Program-made: the position numbers and the translations under genes | The notes under the pieces: model-generated | The model's database searches: none | Told to the model about the DNA's origin: nothing | Seen by the model: the letters and a program-made list of their open reading frames with translations, nothing else | From: Vulcanisaeta distributa JCM 11217 | Lineage (GTDB): Archaea; Thermoproteota; Thermoprotei; Thermoproteales; Thermocladiaceae | Reading direction: 5' to 3' | DNA: 64,000 bases | NCBI RefSeq assembly: GCF_001316005.1 | Contig: NZ_BBBJ01000001.1 | Coordinates: 62,001-126,000 of the forward strand | Shown: positions 1 through 10,858 of the stretch, in pieces | Layout of the letters: every line of letters begins with the position of its first letter | Position numbering within the stretch: the stretch's first letter is position 1

Positions 1-1102
1 GATGTTGGCGTTTTCTTCGGTGTTGGTGCATTCACGGCACCCCCCCTTCTTTCGCTATTGTTTGGTAGGTTGGGTGATAAGTATAGTAGGAAGGCGGTTC
101 TATTACTGACGCTTGCCTTTCTGCCGATAGCCACGGCAATACTCCTAATCACTAAGTATTACCCATTGCTCCTACTTGCAGCCGCATTAGGCGGTTTCGG
201 TACCGCTGGGACGTTAGCCAGTGGTAGTGTTGGTGCTGTGGCTGCACCAGTCCAAACGGCGATATTGGCTGATAAGACGGAGGACATGGATAGTCCATAG
301 TATACGCAATATTCAACTTGGTATCTGGAACGGCATCGGCAATCGGGGCATTACTGGCTAACCTCAGCTATCGAGACGCATTCTACGCGGCCCTTGCATT
401 ATCAGCGGTTAGCCTATTCGTGGTATTACCAATTAGGGAGGAGCATAGACCCAAACAACGCGTTAATGATGATCCAAACACTAATTCTAAGGCCATAGCC
501 CAAAAGGTAAGGAGGGATTTAACGTACATAAAGAGGTTCGCGATTGTTGGTGCATTAAATGGCACAGCCCAGGGATTAATAACGCCATTTCTACCTATAA
601 TATTTAAGATGGTCCTCCACGTGAGTAATGGCGTTGTTGGCGACATATTCTTCATCGGCGGTCTTGCAGCAGCCTTCGCATCGCTCACGGCGCCAGTCCT
701 CTCGAGGATTTTCGGGCTTAGGGATGCCATAATTATTCCAAGGGTAATATCGACGATCGCCTTAATCCTCATACCATTCTCAACAACCCTTTACCTAGCC
801 GCAATAACGTATGTTGTTTACGTGATGTTTAGGGTATCATCACTGGCTCCACAGCAAGCCTTAATGATGGAGCTCGTGGGCAGGGGGCAGTAGGTCAACG
901 GTCTCTGGGGGTTAACCAAGCGGCGCGATTGTTGCCATCGGCAACGGCGACGATGGCGGCAGGCCCAATGCTCGACTACCTACCAATCCCCCCCGTACCG
1001 TTTACCATAGCCTTCATCGTGAATGTTATAAACATAGCCCTTTACAGGAGGTTCTTCCCTAACCCAAAGCCAACGCGTGGAGGAGTAACGGTAATTGAGT
1101 AA
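1..1102 (+). pseudogene. MFS transporter, 3 prime part, frame broken
   Basis: C-terminal part of a major facilitator superfamily permease; the start lies before the window. The loop motif GRLGDKYSRK (positions 61-90) is the classic MFS loop 2-3 signature, followed by hydrophobic helices. Frame changes near 291-294 (one base missing), at the G5 run 883-887 and at the G5 run 907-911; shortening both runs to four restores a continuous protein that ends at 1102 with charged residues after a last helix. A C7 run at 988-994 adds one Pro. Breaks at homopolymers favour sequencing error over a true pseudogene. Substrate unknown. Confidence 0.75.
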
Positions 1103-1105
1103 TGA

Positions 1106-1798
1106 CTAAACAACTTCAGAAGCCCTAACCTCAACACCCAACTCCCTAGCCAACTCAAGAGCCCTCCTCCTAATTACCGGACCAACAATGAGCAACCTCG
1201 GCTTCACCTTATTAACCCTCTCGTAGAGGACTCCCTCCCTATATAGTTCAGCCACGTCACCACGGTCAATACTCGCCTTATACTCAACGAGTACGTGCTC
1301 ATTATCCCTAACGAGAACATCTACATCAATAACCGAGGGGTGACCGAGTACTACGCCGTCATTGTCGTAGTACGTCCAACGCCTAACCTCATAAACCTTA
1401 AGCAGGTCACTGACGAGGTACTTAATGGACTCCCTGAAGGCTTTTTCCGCGAAAAGCCCATACCTATAGCCCAACGCCGTTACTGAGGATGTTAACTTCT
1501 CAATGCTGGTCTGCATAACGATTATGACCTCACCATGCCTCCTAACGTCTTCACTCAACGTCTCTACAATCTTCTTAAGCTCATCATGAGATTTAACAAG
1601 TGCCTCCACGGCTTTCCTTAATTCGCCTATCTCCTCGCCCTGCCTGGCAACGATATTCTTCAAATCAGATATGGCCTTAACTAGGTTGTCCACTGAGGAC
1701 TTAAGGTCGCTAATGCCCAATAGTCCCATTACCGCATACCTGAATTCCTCATCCTCCTTAAGTAACCTCAAGAGTTCCTTCCTTAGATCAAGGCCCAT
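1106..1798 (-). CDS. DUF3782-type coiled-coil protein with PD-(D/E)XK nuclease-like domain
   Basis: 230 residues. Residues about 10-110 are an amphipathic coiled coil rich in Leu, Glu and Lys. The C-terminal half carries an Asp-containing strand (DVDVLV) followed by LVEYKAS, the D...ExK arrangement of restriction-like nuclease folds, then a LLIVGP strand typical of archaeal DUF3782 proteins. The family is abundant in thermophilic crenarchaea and its role is not established; nuclease activity is an inference. It is convergent with the MFS gene and divergent from hyuB. A TATA-like element at 1823-1833 lies 25-35 bases before the ATG. Confidence 0.7.
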   Translation of the reverse strand: MGLDLRKELLRLLKEDEEFRYAVMGLLGISDLKSSVDNLVKAISDLKNIVARQGEEIGELRKAVEALVKSHDELKKIVETLSEDVRRHGEVIIVMQTSIEKLTSSVTALGYRYGLFAEKAFRESIKYLVSDLLKVYEVRRWTYYDNDGVVLGHPSVIDVDVLVRDNEHVLVEYKASIDRGDVAELYREGVLYERVNKVKPRLLIVGPVIRRRALELARELGVEVRASEVV

Positions 1799-1821
1799 AA
1801 CCTATTTGAAGTTCGCACCTA

Positions 1822-1834
1822 ATTATTTAAATCC
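1822..1834 (-). promoter_or_regulatory. TATA-like promoter of the DUF3782 gene
   Basis: The A/T stretch containing ATTTAAATA on the minus strand sits about 25-35 bases upstream of the ATG at 1798, the usual distance for leaderless crenarchaeal transcripts. Assigned by position only. Confidence 0.5.
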
Positions 1835-1847
1835 ACCCATGGCAATG

Positions 1848-1856
1848 CTTTATTAG
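1848..1856 (+). promoter_or_regulatory. TATA-like promoter of hyuB
   Basis: GCTTTATTA lies about 25-32 bases before the ATG at 1880, which supports that ATG over the TTG at 1862. A G5 run (1856-1860) follows directly. Confidence 0.4.
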
Positions 1857-1879
1857 GGGGTTTGAAGCTTATCCTTAGG

Positions 1880-3472
1880 ATGGTTTCGTGGGAACTCGTG
1901 TTTAGAGCCTCGGTGTTTATTGCTGAGGAGATGGGCGTTGCTCTGCGTAGGTCGGCCTTCTCACCAAACATACGTGAGAGGATGGATCACAGCTGTGCGA
2001 TAACGGATTCGGAGGGTAACATTGTGGCTCAGGCGGAGCACATACCGGTGCACCTGGGCTCATTCAGGGTGGGCGTTAAGAATTTACTCAATTGGCTTAG
2101 TAATGAGGGTGTTGAGCTTAGCCCTGGCGATGTAGTGATTCTCAATGACCCATACATATCCGGTACGCACTTAAATGATGTCATGGTCATGGAACCGATA
2201 TACGTAGGTAATAGGCTCATTGGCTACGTCGTTAATAAGGCTCACCATGTGGACGTTGGCGGGCCTGTGCCGGGTAGTATTAACCCCCCCAGCGCTAAGA
2301 CGATTTATGAAGAGGGTTTGGTAATACCACCGGTTAAGGTTGCGATTAGGGGTGAGTTACAGCGTGACATACTAAATATGATACTCAGTAACTTCAAGAC
2401 CCCGGAGACCGCGATTGGTGACATAACGGCTCAACTCGCCGCGAACAGAGTTGGAGTTGCCAGGGTTAGGGAGTTGGTGGAGAAGTACGGCGTTGATAAC
2501 GTCGTTAATGCGTGGAGAGAGGGTATTGAGTACGGCAGGAAGTTAGCCCTGATGGAGATTGGCAAGTGGCCCAGGGGGGGCATTTACGACGCCGTGGACT
2601 ACATGGAGCTTGGTGATGAGTTATTACCAATTAAGGTGTCTATTGAGATAGGCGAGGAGGGTGTTAAGGCCGACTTCAGTGGTACGCATGAACAGGTCGA
2701 GGCGCCAATAAACGCTGTTTATGGCGTGACATTCTCAGCCGTATCATTTGCGATAAGATCATTGATGCAAAGTGACATACCAACCAACGAGGGCTTCTAT
2801 AGCGTTATAAGCGTCATGGCGCCCGAGGGCACGCTCGTTAACCCAAGGAAGCCCGCACCAGTGAGTGGCGGTAATGTCGAGACGACGCAGAGAATTGCGG
2901 ACGTGGTCTTTAAGGCATTGGCTAAGGCACTACCTAATAGAGTACCGGCGGCTGGGTCTGGCACTATGATGAATGTAATGATAGGCGGGACATTGCCCAA
3001 TGGCGGTTACTGGGCATACTACGAAACAATTGGCGGCGGGACTGGCGGTAGGCCAGGCAAGCCTGGTGTGAGTGGTGTTCATGTGAACATGACGAATACG
3101 TTAAATACCCCCATTGAAATCGCCGAGAGACAGTACCCACTGCTATTCACGGGTTATAGGATTAGGGAGGGGGGGAGTGGTGGTGATGGACTATACCGAG
3201 GCGGTGATGGCATTATTAGGTCATTTAAGGTGCTGACTAAGGCGAGGCTATCGATAATGGCTGAGAGGTTTAGGACAAGGCCGTGGGGGGGTCTATGGGG
3301 GGGCGGTGGTGATGGAGCGCCAGGTAGAGTCACTATTAGGAGGGGGGGTAATGCTGTGGTCATTAATTTACCGAGTAAGGCGACAATAGACCTGGAGCCA
3401 GGTGATGAGGTAATAATTGAAACGCCGGGGGGGGTGGGGGGGGATACGGCTCAAGAAGGTGATTTTTATTAA
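1880..3472 (+). CDS. hyuB: Hydantoinase B / 5-oxoprolinase beta-type subunit
   Basis: About 530 residues, close to the full length of HyuB, the half of ATP-dependent N-methylhydantoinase, acetophenone carboxylase-like or 5-oxoprolinase enzymes that works with HyuA. Family blocks seen: N-terminal [16 protein letters not shown], the metal/active-site region [24 protein letters not shown], and the Gly-rich C-terminal blocks. Seven G/C runs of 7-8 insert Gly or Pro (for example 3285-3303); removing three bases each gives normal HyuB text. No hyuA is adjacent, so its partner must be elsewhere or it belongs to a single-subunit relative. The ATG at 1880 is preferred to the TTG at 1862 from promoter spacing. 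Confidence 0.85.
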   Translation: MVSWELVFRASVFIAEEMGVALRRSAFSPNIRERMDHSCAITDSEGNIVAQAEHIPVHLGSFRVGVKNLLNWLSNEGVELSPGDVVILNDPYISGTHLNDVMVMEPIYVGNRLIGYVVNKAHHVDVGGPVPGSINPPSAKTIYEEGLVIPPVKVAIRGELQRDILNMILSNFKTPETAIGDITAQLAANRVGVARVRELVEKYGVDNVVNAWREGIEYGRKLALMEIGKWPRGGIYDAVDYMELGDELLPIKVSIEIGEEGVKADFSGTHEQVEAPINAVYGVTFSAVSFAIRSLMQSDIPTNEGFYSVISVMAPEGTLVNPRKPAPVSGGNVETTQRIADVVFKALAKALPNRVPAAGSGTMMNVMIGGTLPNGGYWAYYETIGGGTGGRPGKPGVSGVHVNMTNTLNTPIEIAERQYPLLFTGYRIREGGSGGDGLYRGGDGIIRSFKVLTKARLSIMAERFRTRPWGGLWGGGGDGAPGRVTIRRGGNAVVINLPSKATIDLEPGDEVIIETPGGVGGDTAQEGDFY

Positions 3473-3505
3473 ATTCTTAGTGAAAAAAATTGTTAAATAA
3501 AGTAA

Positions 3506-3896
3506 ATGAGCACCAGGGAGGAAATCAATACGCTAATTAGGAGGGCCAGGGACTTCTTAAGGACGGCAAATTTTCAGATGGAAAATGAGATGTATGACTT
3601 AGCCGTTTTCAACCTTGAACAAGCCCTTCAATTATTCTTAAAAGCGAAGATTCTTGAGTATGGTGCTCAGTATCCACGGACACACAGTGTGCGCTACTTA
3701 CTTAAGTTTTTACGTGATGTCGTGCCAGGTGATAAAAAAGCAAATTGTAAGTGAGTTGTTAGACAGGTATTTATTTGAACTAGGCGTGCTTGAAGATGCT
3801 TATATTGGTGCTAGGTATGTGCCAAGGGAATATACGAAGGAGGAGGCTGAAAGGTTAATTAAGGTTGTTAGTGAAATAATGAGCAGTGAATTATGA
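3506..3896 (+). CDS. HEPN domain protein (toxin partner), frame broken
   Basis: About 129 residues when read across one frame change. HEPN proteins paired with minimal nucleotidyltransferases form toxin-antitoxin modules in which HEPN is usually the RNase toxin. The four-helix HEPN pattern is visible: RARDFLRTANFQMEN, FNLEQALQLFLKA and PRTHSVRYLLKFL, with the conserved Thr-His before the third helix. The frame is lost at the A6 run 3734-3739; five A's give KKQIVSELLDRY and continue to the stop at 3896. The next gene overlaps its end by 11 bases, as is usual for this pair. Confidence 0.8.
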
Positions 3897-4203
3897 TTAC
3901 TTAATTGAGGATGCCAGGAGGAGACAGGATGTATTTAGGAATCTCAATAAATACTTACGCATTATTAAGGAGGTTATTAAGTCCTTAGATCCTAATGCCG
4001 AGGTTTATTTATTCGGTTCTGTTGCTGAAAATAAGTACGCATTATCGAGCGATATTGATGTTTTGGTGATAACCAGTGTTGATCCAGGGATTGTTCTCGA
4101 GAGACTGTGGAGAGCAGGTATTGGACCTCCCTTTGAGATCCATGTGAGAATGCCGGATAAGCTGGCTTATTATAAGAGGTTCAGTAAGTTGATTAGGGTG
4201 TGA
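3886..4203 (+). CDS. MNT-type minimal nucleotidyltransferase (antitoxin partner)
   Basis: 105 residues with GTG start overlapping the HEPN gene. The pol-beta nucleotidyltransferase core is clear: YLFGSVAENKYALSSDIDVL, matching GS-x(n)-SDIDV with both metal-binding aspartates. MNT partners of HEPN toxins are known to silence them, in characterised cases by attaching nucleotides to the HEPN protein. The protein is near the usual 100-130 residue length and shows no inflated run. Confidence 0.85.
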   Translation: MNYDYLIEDARRRQDVFRNLNKYLRIIKEVIKSLDPNAEVYLFGSVAENKYALSSDIDVLVITSVDPGIVLERLWRAGIGPPFEIHVRMPDKLAYYKRFSKLIRV

Positions 4204-4302
4204 ATACTTCATTCCGCATAATATCTACTTTTATCCTTATTCATGAATAAGGTTCCTGTGTTCTTAGATAAATTAAGGCCATTAGTATTTTGAATGGGTG
4301 CT

Positions 4303-4311
4303 ATCTTTAAA
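4303..4311 (+). promoter_or_regulatory. TATA-like promoter of the secreted protein gene
   Basis: CTTTAAAAG about 28-36 bases before the ATG at 4339, after a gene-free stretch from 4204. Called by position and composition only. Confidence 0.4.
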
Positions 4312-4338
4312 AGTTCAGGGATAAGAACTTAACTAGGA

Positions 4339-5577
4339 ATGAGGTTTCTTATGAATACGGGTTATGGTTTACGGCAGTTATTAATTGTCTCAGCAATTAC
4401 CGTAATAATCATTAGCGTTTTATTCATCATAACCCTACCGAGATCATGTACAAAACCTTCAATGGCAAATGCAATTAATAATACGAGAAACATAAAATTA
4501 ATAATCAATGCTCAGGGGATTAACGAGCCATCAATGGAAGTTATTAAATCCCTTAATTTCACGTTATCATTAACTGAAGGGCAGATAACAAAAGACCCAA
4601 GCGATTTATGTTCTTACCTGGGCTTTGTGCTTCTGGGACCTACGAATCGACCAATTAATTTTAATGGTACGTATATAATCATTTATGGTCAACATGGTTA
4701 CAGCGACTCACTTGGTAATGTTGTGGTTGATTTTTGTCTCATATGGAATGGATTAGTCTATAGAGATTTGAATGGTTTCTCAGTGGGTTATGCTCAGCTT
4801 TATAGTGTGGTTGTATATGTTCCAGGGTCCGGCGCGTATATTAAATACTTAGAGTTGTTCCAAGATGCCTACGCCTCATACGTGGCTTATGAATATGAGA
4901 TGAATAAGATAAGCGCTTCGCAATTACCTGGAGATGTTAAATGGGTAGTAAGTGGTAATAATTATAGTGTGGGTTACTGGACGATTGATTATTATACGCC
5001 ATACCCAATGCAGTGCATGGCGGTAAAGAAGTATAGGACCACCTTAACCCTAGGCTATGCAATCCAAGCGCCCTCGATCTCCTCTACATATTATTGTTCA
5101 CAAAACACAATATCATTATCAGTAAAGGCATCTAGCGTAATAACGCCGTTGAATTTCGCCGTGTATAATATAACATGGGTCTTTAAGCCCATGAGTAGGT
5201 ATTGGGCATCTCAGGAAGTAATGTATGGTGTTGAGAGTGAGGGTTATACGTATATGGGTCCTGCCAATAACCCGCAATCATTGATGTACGTGATTCCTGT
5301 GGGTGTCTCGGTTGTTGCCTATAAGCCGTTTGGGTGTACGTACTACTTGCTCGGCTTCATACCAATACCTGGCGTATTAGTTGGTCATATTGTTTACGAT
5401 GTTGATTGGTACATATGGGTGAACTCTAATGGATCAATGGGCATTCAAAGCCACGGCATGTACATACCACCGCCAGGTATAAACAAGGACTGGAAAGAAA
5501 GCCAAAGCCCATACATGGGACTCCAGGGATTTTATTACACAACGCAATGTCAACCAATCTGGTGGCTATGGTGGTAA
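4339..5577 (+). CDS. Membrane-anchored extracellular protein of unknown function
   Basis: 412 residues. A hydrophobic segment at about residues 12-34 (LLIVSAITVIIISVLFIITL) is a signal anchor; the remainder is rich in Tyr, Asn, Ser and Val with many potential N-glycosylation sites and several Cys, and it ends in a Trp-rich tail, typical of exported crenarchaeal proteins. No catalytic motif recognised. Its codon use and AT content are slightly higher than the operon genes around it. Adjacent HEPN-MNT genes do not inform its role. Confidence 0.7.
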   Translation: MRFLMNTGYGLRQLLIVSAITVIIISVLFIITLPRSCTKPSMANAINNTRNIKLIINAQGINEPSMEVIKSLNFTLSLTEGQITKDPSDLCSYLGFVLLGPTNRPINFNGTYIIIYGQHGYSDSLGNVVVDFCLIWNGLVYRDLNGFSVGYAQLYSVVVYVPGSGAYIKYLELFQDAYASYVAYEYEMNKISASQLPGDVKWVVSGNNYSVGYWTIDYYTPYPMQCMAVKKYRTTLTLGYAIQAPSISSTYYCSQNTISLSVKASSVITPLNFAVYNITWVFKPMSRYWASQEVMYGVESEGYTYMGPANNPQSLMYVIPVGVSVVAYKPFGCTYYLLGFIPIPGVLVGHIVYDVDWYIWVNSNGSMGIQSHGMYIPPPGINKDWKESQSPYMGLQGFYYTTQCQPIWWLWW

Positions 5578-5651
5578 GCATTGTTAAATGCGGGATTATT
5601 TATTTTATTTGTTTTCTTAATTAATGGCTCATAGTAATTCAATCATTGATA

Positions 5652-8600
5652 ATGTATAGTAGGTTTGGGTTTATTGATAGGCCGTTGAATCCAAGTGGAG
5701 TTCCGCCTATTGAGCGTAGGTACTCGCCGGTGGGTTTTGAGGGTGAGCTTGAGAGGGTTAAAGCTGCGATCAATGCTTTCCTTAGGGGGGGTAGTGATAA
5801 TATTGCGGTTGTCATTGTTGGGCAGTATGGTTGGGGGGGTAAGAGTGAGTTGCTCGATGCCGTGGAGGCCGTGGCGCAGGGCCTTGGGCTCAAGGTTCTT
5901 AGGCTACCGCTTACCTTTGGTCTTGACATTAACGTGGTCATAAACTCACTGCTTAAGGCGCGTGGCAATTCTAATGAGCCTCTGCTCCTGCTTATTGATG
6001 AGGCTGATGAGGTTAGTAGGGCTGTTGAGCTTAGTAATGCGCTTAGCCCTGGTGATGCTGGTAAGGTTAGGGACTTGGTCATTAGGCTCGGCTCACTAAT
6101 TAGGGCCTTGATTGAGCCCAGGAATTATAGGGATGTTCTTGGTGTTGATCCAAGAGGCTTGGCAAGGTTATGATGGTCCTAGCCTTCACACCGCAACTCT
6201 ACTATAACATACTCAAGAACATGGTGCCTGACGTATTCGACATAACGAGGGGGGGTAGGGTATACATGGAGATAGTGCTTGATGAGAGGATGCCCCCCCT
6301 ATGGCTCTACGAGGCAATGCTACTGCAGCGCTTCAATGCCTACTCCACGGATGAAAGGCTTGACTTAGTAAGAAAGGGCTTGATAAATGGCCTTCACCCA
6401 CTGAGGCGTGAGTACCTGGCCACGCTTTATGAGTTAGTGGCTAACACTGAGGGTGGTAAGGCTTCGCCGAGGGCCTTGGTTAAGTTCACGTCTAAACTCC
6501 TTGATATGGTTGTGGAGAGGGGTAAGGAGCTTAATTACGAGTTATTTGAGGAGTTCCTGAAGAGCGAGGTCTCCAGCGGTGAGTTGAAGGCATACCTTGA
6601 CGTGATTAATGAGGGACCTAATGATGAGAGAGGATCCAGGGTATTTAAGGCATTGTTACTATCAGGCATACCAAGAGGTATTGGTGATTTAAGTTCAGAG
6701 CTTGGGTTTGATGTTACATCGTATATCAATGCGATGGTTAAGGCTGGGTTAGTTGAGGAGGTTCAAGTCGCTAGGTTTAGGCTTGATAATGATGGATTAG
6801 GTAGGGTCAATAATGAACTGATTAAGCTAAGCATGGCGCCTATTGAGGGTGATCTTAGGGATATATCGATAAGCTACGGCTCGTATTACACGGCGTATGA
6901 GGGTGAGCCCATAATCTACGTGGTATTTCCAAGTAATGCTAAGGTTTCATCAACCACAAGCATAACTAAGGCATACCAGGTATCGCCCAGGTTACATAGG
7001 ATGCTCGTTTTTGGTAAGGAGCCTGAGGAGGTCATTAGGGCTAAGGAGGAGGTTGGTAAGGCCATAGGCATTGTTAATGCGTTTCGTGAGGACTTGGCAA
7101 TGGAGATAGTTAGGGCTGCGCTTGGTTCGCAAGTAACGCTTTATCCATTATCAGGTGCTTTGTTTGGCGTTATTGAGAATCCGCTCGATGTTAGGATTGG
7201 TGTTATTGTGAGTATGGATGGAGAACCCAATCAACTCATTAAATTGTTGAGTAAGGTTGTTAATGAGGGCATAATTACGGTTAATGGTCAGGAGAGGGTT
7301 ATTGACTCGTTATTAGTCATTGTAATATCCAGGACTTTACTCACCAATGATATAGCGAAGAACGTTGTTGAGCCTATCAGTAAGTTATCCTGGAAGCTCG
7401 TGCTTGGTCCAGCGACTGACTTTACGTACTTCTCCATATTTGGTTCTGATAGGATTGATGAGCTTAGGTCCATAGTAATTGGTTCCAGGCTTGAGAGGTT
7501 GGATAGGGTTCCTAGGGAGTACTCGGTCTTTCTCGAGAGACTTAATGACTATAGGGATGAGGTGTTGGCGTTTAGGGATAGGGTTAGGCAGAGGGTTCTT
7601 CAGTACACGATGGCCATTAGGCGCGGCGCTAAGGAGTCAAAGGATGCCGTGATCAGGCATATCGTTGAGGCTTGGGTTAAGGGTGAAGGTCTTGAGGATC
7701 AGCCTGAGGTTTTTAGGGATGAGAGTGGTAAGGCTAGGGTTAGTCCTGTTGAGTCGAGCTTCATAAATTACCTAAGGTCATTGGGTAAGCAGAGCTTTAC
7801 GGTGAAGGAGCTTGAGTATCTCATAAGGAGGTTATACCCTACGCACCTGTGGAGGGAGTTTAAGGAGGGCGATTTAATTAAGTTACTAAGTCTTAGGGGA
7901 TTATTATTGCCAGTTAATGATAACCTGACTGAGTATGCCCCCCCATACTCACCCGAACTCGTGCCTAAGGTACTAACCATACTCAGTGAGCATATGGGGA
8001 GACTTAGTGAGTCTCTCCGTAAGCCATTATCGATAAGCATTGATGAGTTGAATATGAGTATTGAGGTTCAACTTGGGATCAATGTTCAGGATAGCGAATG
8101 CGAAAGGGCATTTACATTGTTGAAAGCCGTGCCTGAGACATCAAGCGAGTTCCTAAGGAGGTATTCATTATTTATGCTATGTATTGATAGGTTGGAGGGT
8201 GAGGTTGATCAGAGACTTGAGGAATTGAATAAGGAATTATCGGCGTTATCATTATCATTAAACAATACGATTAAGGACATATTGAGTAAATTAGGCAGTG
8301 CAGGAAGGGCATTAATGAGTATTTACCTGGGCTTTCAAACGAAATTGACTCAAGAATTAACAACTTAATCGAGAGGGTTAAGTCATATATTTTGAGACTC
8401 AATGGTCTTGAGTTGGAGAATATTAAGGAGAGCTTACCAACAATACTCGAGACAATTAACTCCGAGGTTAATGGCATGATTGAGCTAATGAATATTCTGA
8501 GAGGTATTGAGGATAGGATTAAGGAGTACGTAGAATTAACGGGCATATTAAGAAATGCATCAGTCATAGTGGGTAAGGGCATTCCTGAAATGACCATTGA

Positions 8601-9090
8601 GGACTTTGTAAACGACTTGTTACCATTAATAAGGCATGGTTCATTGGACCTATTGAATAATTACTTAAACGAACTAACGCGCATCGTTGAGTTAAGGCGT
8701 AAAGAGCTTAGTGAGGTTCTGGGCAATGTTAATGCGTTGATTGATAAGTACGCTAGGATAACTGCATGGCTTAAGAAGAGAATCAGCAATAAATTGGTTA
8801 GCAAGTTATTAGGTGATAGTGTTCCCGAGATTCCAAGCCCATCACCCACATTCGACAATGCTAAATATATCAGCGATGCAATTAGGAGCATCGATGAGGT
8901 AATTAGTGGGATTGGTAAGGAGCTTAACATACCCAGGGACTTACTCATTAAGGTTGCATCGCTGGGACCTAATGTGGGTATTGACGAGGAGTCCATAGCC
9001 AGGGAGCTCAATATTGATACTTCCACGGTTAATAAGTACCTGGAGAGTATGTGGAGGGCAGGTCTAATTGATAGGAGGTATGTAACGTGA
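5652..9090 (+). CDS. Large P-loop ATPase with coiled coil and C-terminal winged helix, frame broken
   Basis: Read across two frame changes this is about 1146 residues. Walker A GQYGW(G)GKSELL at residues 57-67 has an extra Gly from the G7 run 5833-5839; without it the loop is canonical GxxGxGKS. Walker B is LLLLIDEADE. The middle region is alpha/beta, then a long helical region (about 750-1050) likely forms coiled coil, and the end (ARELNIDTSTVNKYLESMWR) resembles a winged helix. Breaks: one G missing near 6166, and GGG for GGGG at 8329-8331. It heads a cluster leading to nurA. It is not HerA by motif; a DNA-processing or SMC-like motor role is inference. The ATG at 5652 is chosen over TTG 5646. 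Confidence 0.7.
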
Positions 9091-9100
9091 GGTGGTGCTC

Positions 9101-9755
9101 ATGAAGATTGCGATTCTCGGGCTAGGGAGGAATTGCATACCCAATGAAGTATTTAGTTGCGAAGATACTAACGATGCGACTGTAATCATTGACTTAATCG
9201 GTGGTCTTAGGTCATTGAATGTTAAGGCTCAGTTAATAGTCTCATCGAACCCTGAACCTCTCGTACCGGTTAAGAGGCGTGTGTTGATGAGATTGCGATT
9301 GGTAATTCCGTGTTACGGACTTTAATAGGTCTTGGAGAGCTCGATGGTGATGCCGTTATTAAGGGTGTTAGGGGGTGAGGTATTTGGTGTTTCAGTGAGT
9401 GGTAAGGTCGTACTCTTCGCAAGGCCATTACTCATATACCTAATTCATGACCCTGAACCATTTATTAATGAGCTGAAGTTACTGCTTAGTAATGCACCAC
9501 CTAGTGTTAGTATTGAGGATGTGGTTAAGGAGTTGGCGTCCTTAATAATTTCTGAGAGACGTAGTAAGAAGGTTTCGCGCACGTTGGCTTACCTGGAGGA
9601 GTTTCTCCAAGACAACGATGTCGGTAAGTTACCGCCATACATACTCGACTTACTGACTAGCGTTGGTGCTGTGCAGGGTGATAGGGTTAATAGGGAATTG
9701 ATTGAGAGAATAATAAGCGAGGTGAAGGCCAGGATATACCGAGGAGGGGGGCTAG
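9101..9755 (+). CDS. Unknown protein between ATPase and NurA, frame broken
   Basis: About 218 residues when a missing base near 9285 (GAT preceded by one G too few) and the G5 run 9371-9375 are corrected; the joined protein runs from MKIAILGLGRNCIPNEV to the G6 run 9746-9751, where five G's would end it at a TAG directly before the nurA ATG. N-terminal half looks like an alpha/beta fold, C-terminal half helical. No family recognised. It starts 10 bases after the ATPase stop and abuts nurA, so the three are probably translated as one unit. Confidence 0.55.
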
Positions 9756-9756
9756 G

Positions 9757-10683
9757 ATGTTTAACGACGTAATAGTAGACATGCTCGAGCTCATTGAGAC
9801 CAGGATAGCCCAAATGAGGGATAGGGCCCTAGAACTACTTAACAATGCCGGTAATTACATGGACTACGTAATTGAGGTTGCACCTAACAGGGAGTTCACG
9901 AGGTTCATAGCCGTTGATTCTGGTTTCACCGAGATAACGTACTTAGGTTTTAGAATAGCCGTTATCAACGTGGCCCTATTAATGAATGTTGATGGTAAAG
10001 GACACGTAATAAATAGGTTCGACGCATTACTTGGAATTTCCAGTGAGGAATTGGAGAGAATGGCGCTGGACATGGAGGCTCAATACGCCTTGGAATACTC
10101 AAGGTCCTTTCCCGTGGATATCGTATTGCTTGATGGAGCGTTAATAGGGAGGAACTACGTAAATAGATTCACCATTCCAATACTTGCTCATGCTAAGGAT
10201 GTTAAGGTCAATAGGTATTCGCAGGGAATAACCAACGATGAGTTTAGGAATTATGTTGATAGGGCGTTGCAGATAATGGAGGAACCGTTGGTGATGCATA
10301 TGATTATGGAGACTTACAGGGCGAGGAATAAGTCGGTTAATGCTCTGATCACCAAGCCTTATGTTGTTGGTAAAGTTGGTGATAATGAGGTTTATGGGTT
10401 CTACGTTCAATACCTGCCAGCGACATTGCCAATATACACCGAGTACATGGGTGAGCCTGGCATGATTCGGCATGTGATATCGCGTATAGCCCCCATTATC
10501 GACAATGCCGAGACTTGGTTATCCAGCCCCCCCACTGTACATTGTTGATAGGGTTGCTAAGGTGAATGCGGACTTCAGGGGATGGTTAGGTTAATAATGG
10601 AGAAGTTGGGCGGTGAGGTCTTGAGCGAGTTAAGGGGTATGTACTTAAGGATTGGGCTTAATGAGTATGTGAAGAGTAAGTGA
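9757..10683 (+). CDS. nurA: NurA-family 5 prime-3 prime nuclease, frame broken
   Basis: NurA resects DNA ends together with the HerA translocase in archaea. Seen here: FIAVDSGFTEI with the first conserved Asp, VDIVLLDGALIG with the second LDG motif, a long helical hairpin, and after frame correction a C-terminal GYPAPLYIVDRVAKVNADF, the YPxPL..AD..AK block of NurA. Breaks: C5 at 10490-10494 (four restores frame), C7 at 10527-10533 and one G too few at 10578-10581. Corrected length is about 305 residues. The partner upstream is a large non-HerA ATPase, which makes this locus unusual. Confidence 0.75.
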
Positions 10684-10795
10684 TGAAGTTACTTAATGCC
10701 GTGGTGAGGATTGTCATCCCGGGTTCATCTCATCAAAGCAGGTGCTCAGCAGCGTCCTAGACCTAATCATCAAATGTGATGTATTTTTCCAGTAA
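10683..10795 (+). CDS. Small protein overlapping the nurA stop, uncertain
   Basis: An ATG inside the TGATG overlap with the nurA stop opens a frame MKLLNAVVRIVI; if one C is added to the CCCGGG at 10718-10723 it continues as GFISSKQVLSSVLDLIIKC to the stop at 10795, about 37 residues. The stop-start overlap and the same class of homopolymer error support a real small gene, but it matches no family I know. It could equally be non-coding. Confidence 0.35.
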
Positions 10796-10858
10796 TTTAA
10801 CTCTTTATTTCCACAATGACCATTAAGCAAATAAAGTGCTAAAGGCTTTGTTTGTTGG

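Noticed and set aside
1-1102. True pseudogene decay of the MFS gene
   Set aside because: Reading across the three run-length sites gives an intact protein with normal helices to a normal end.
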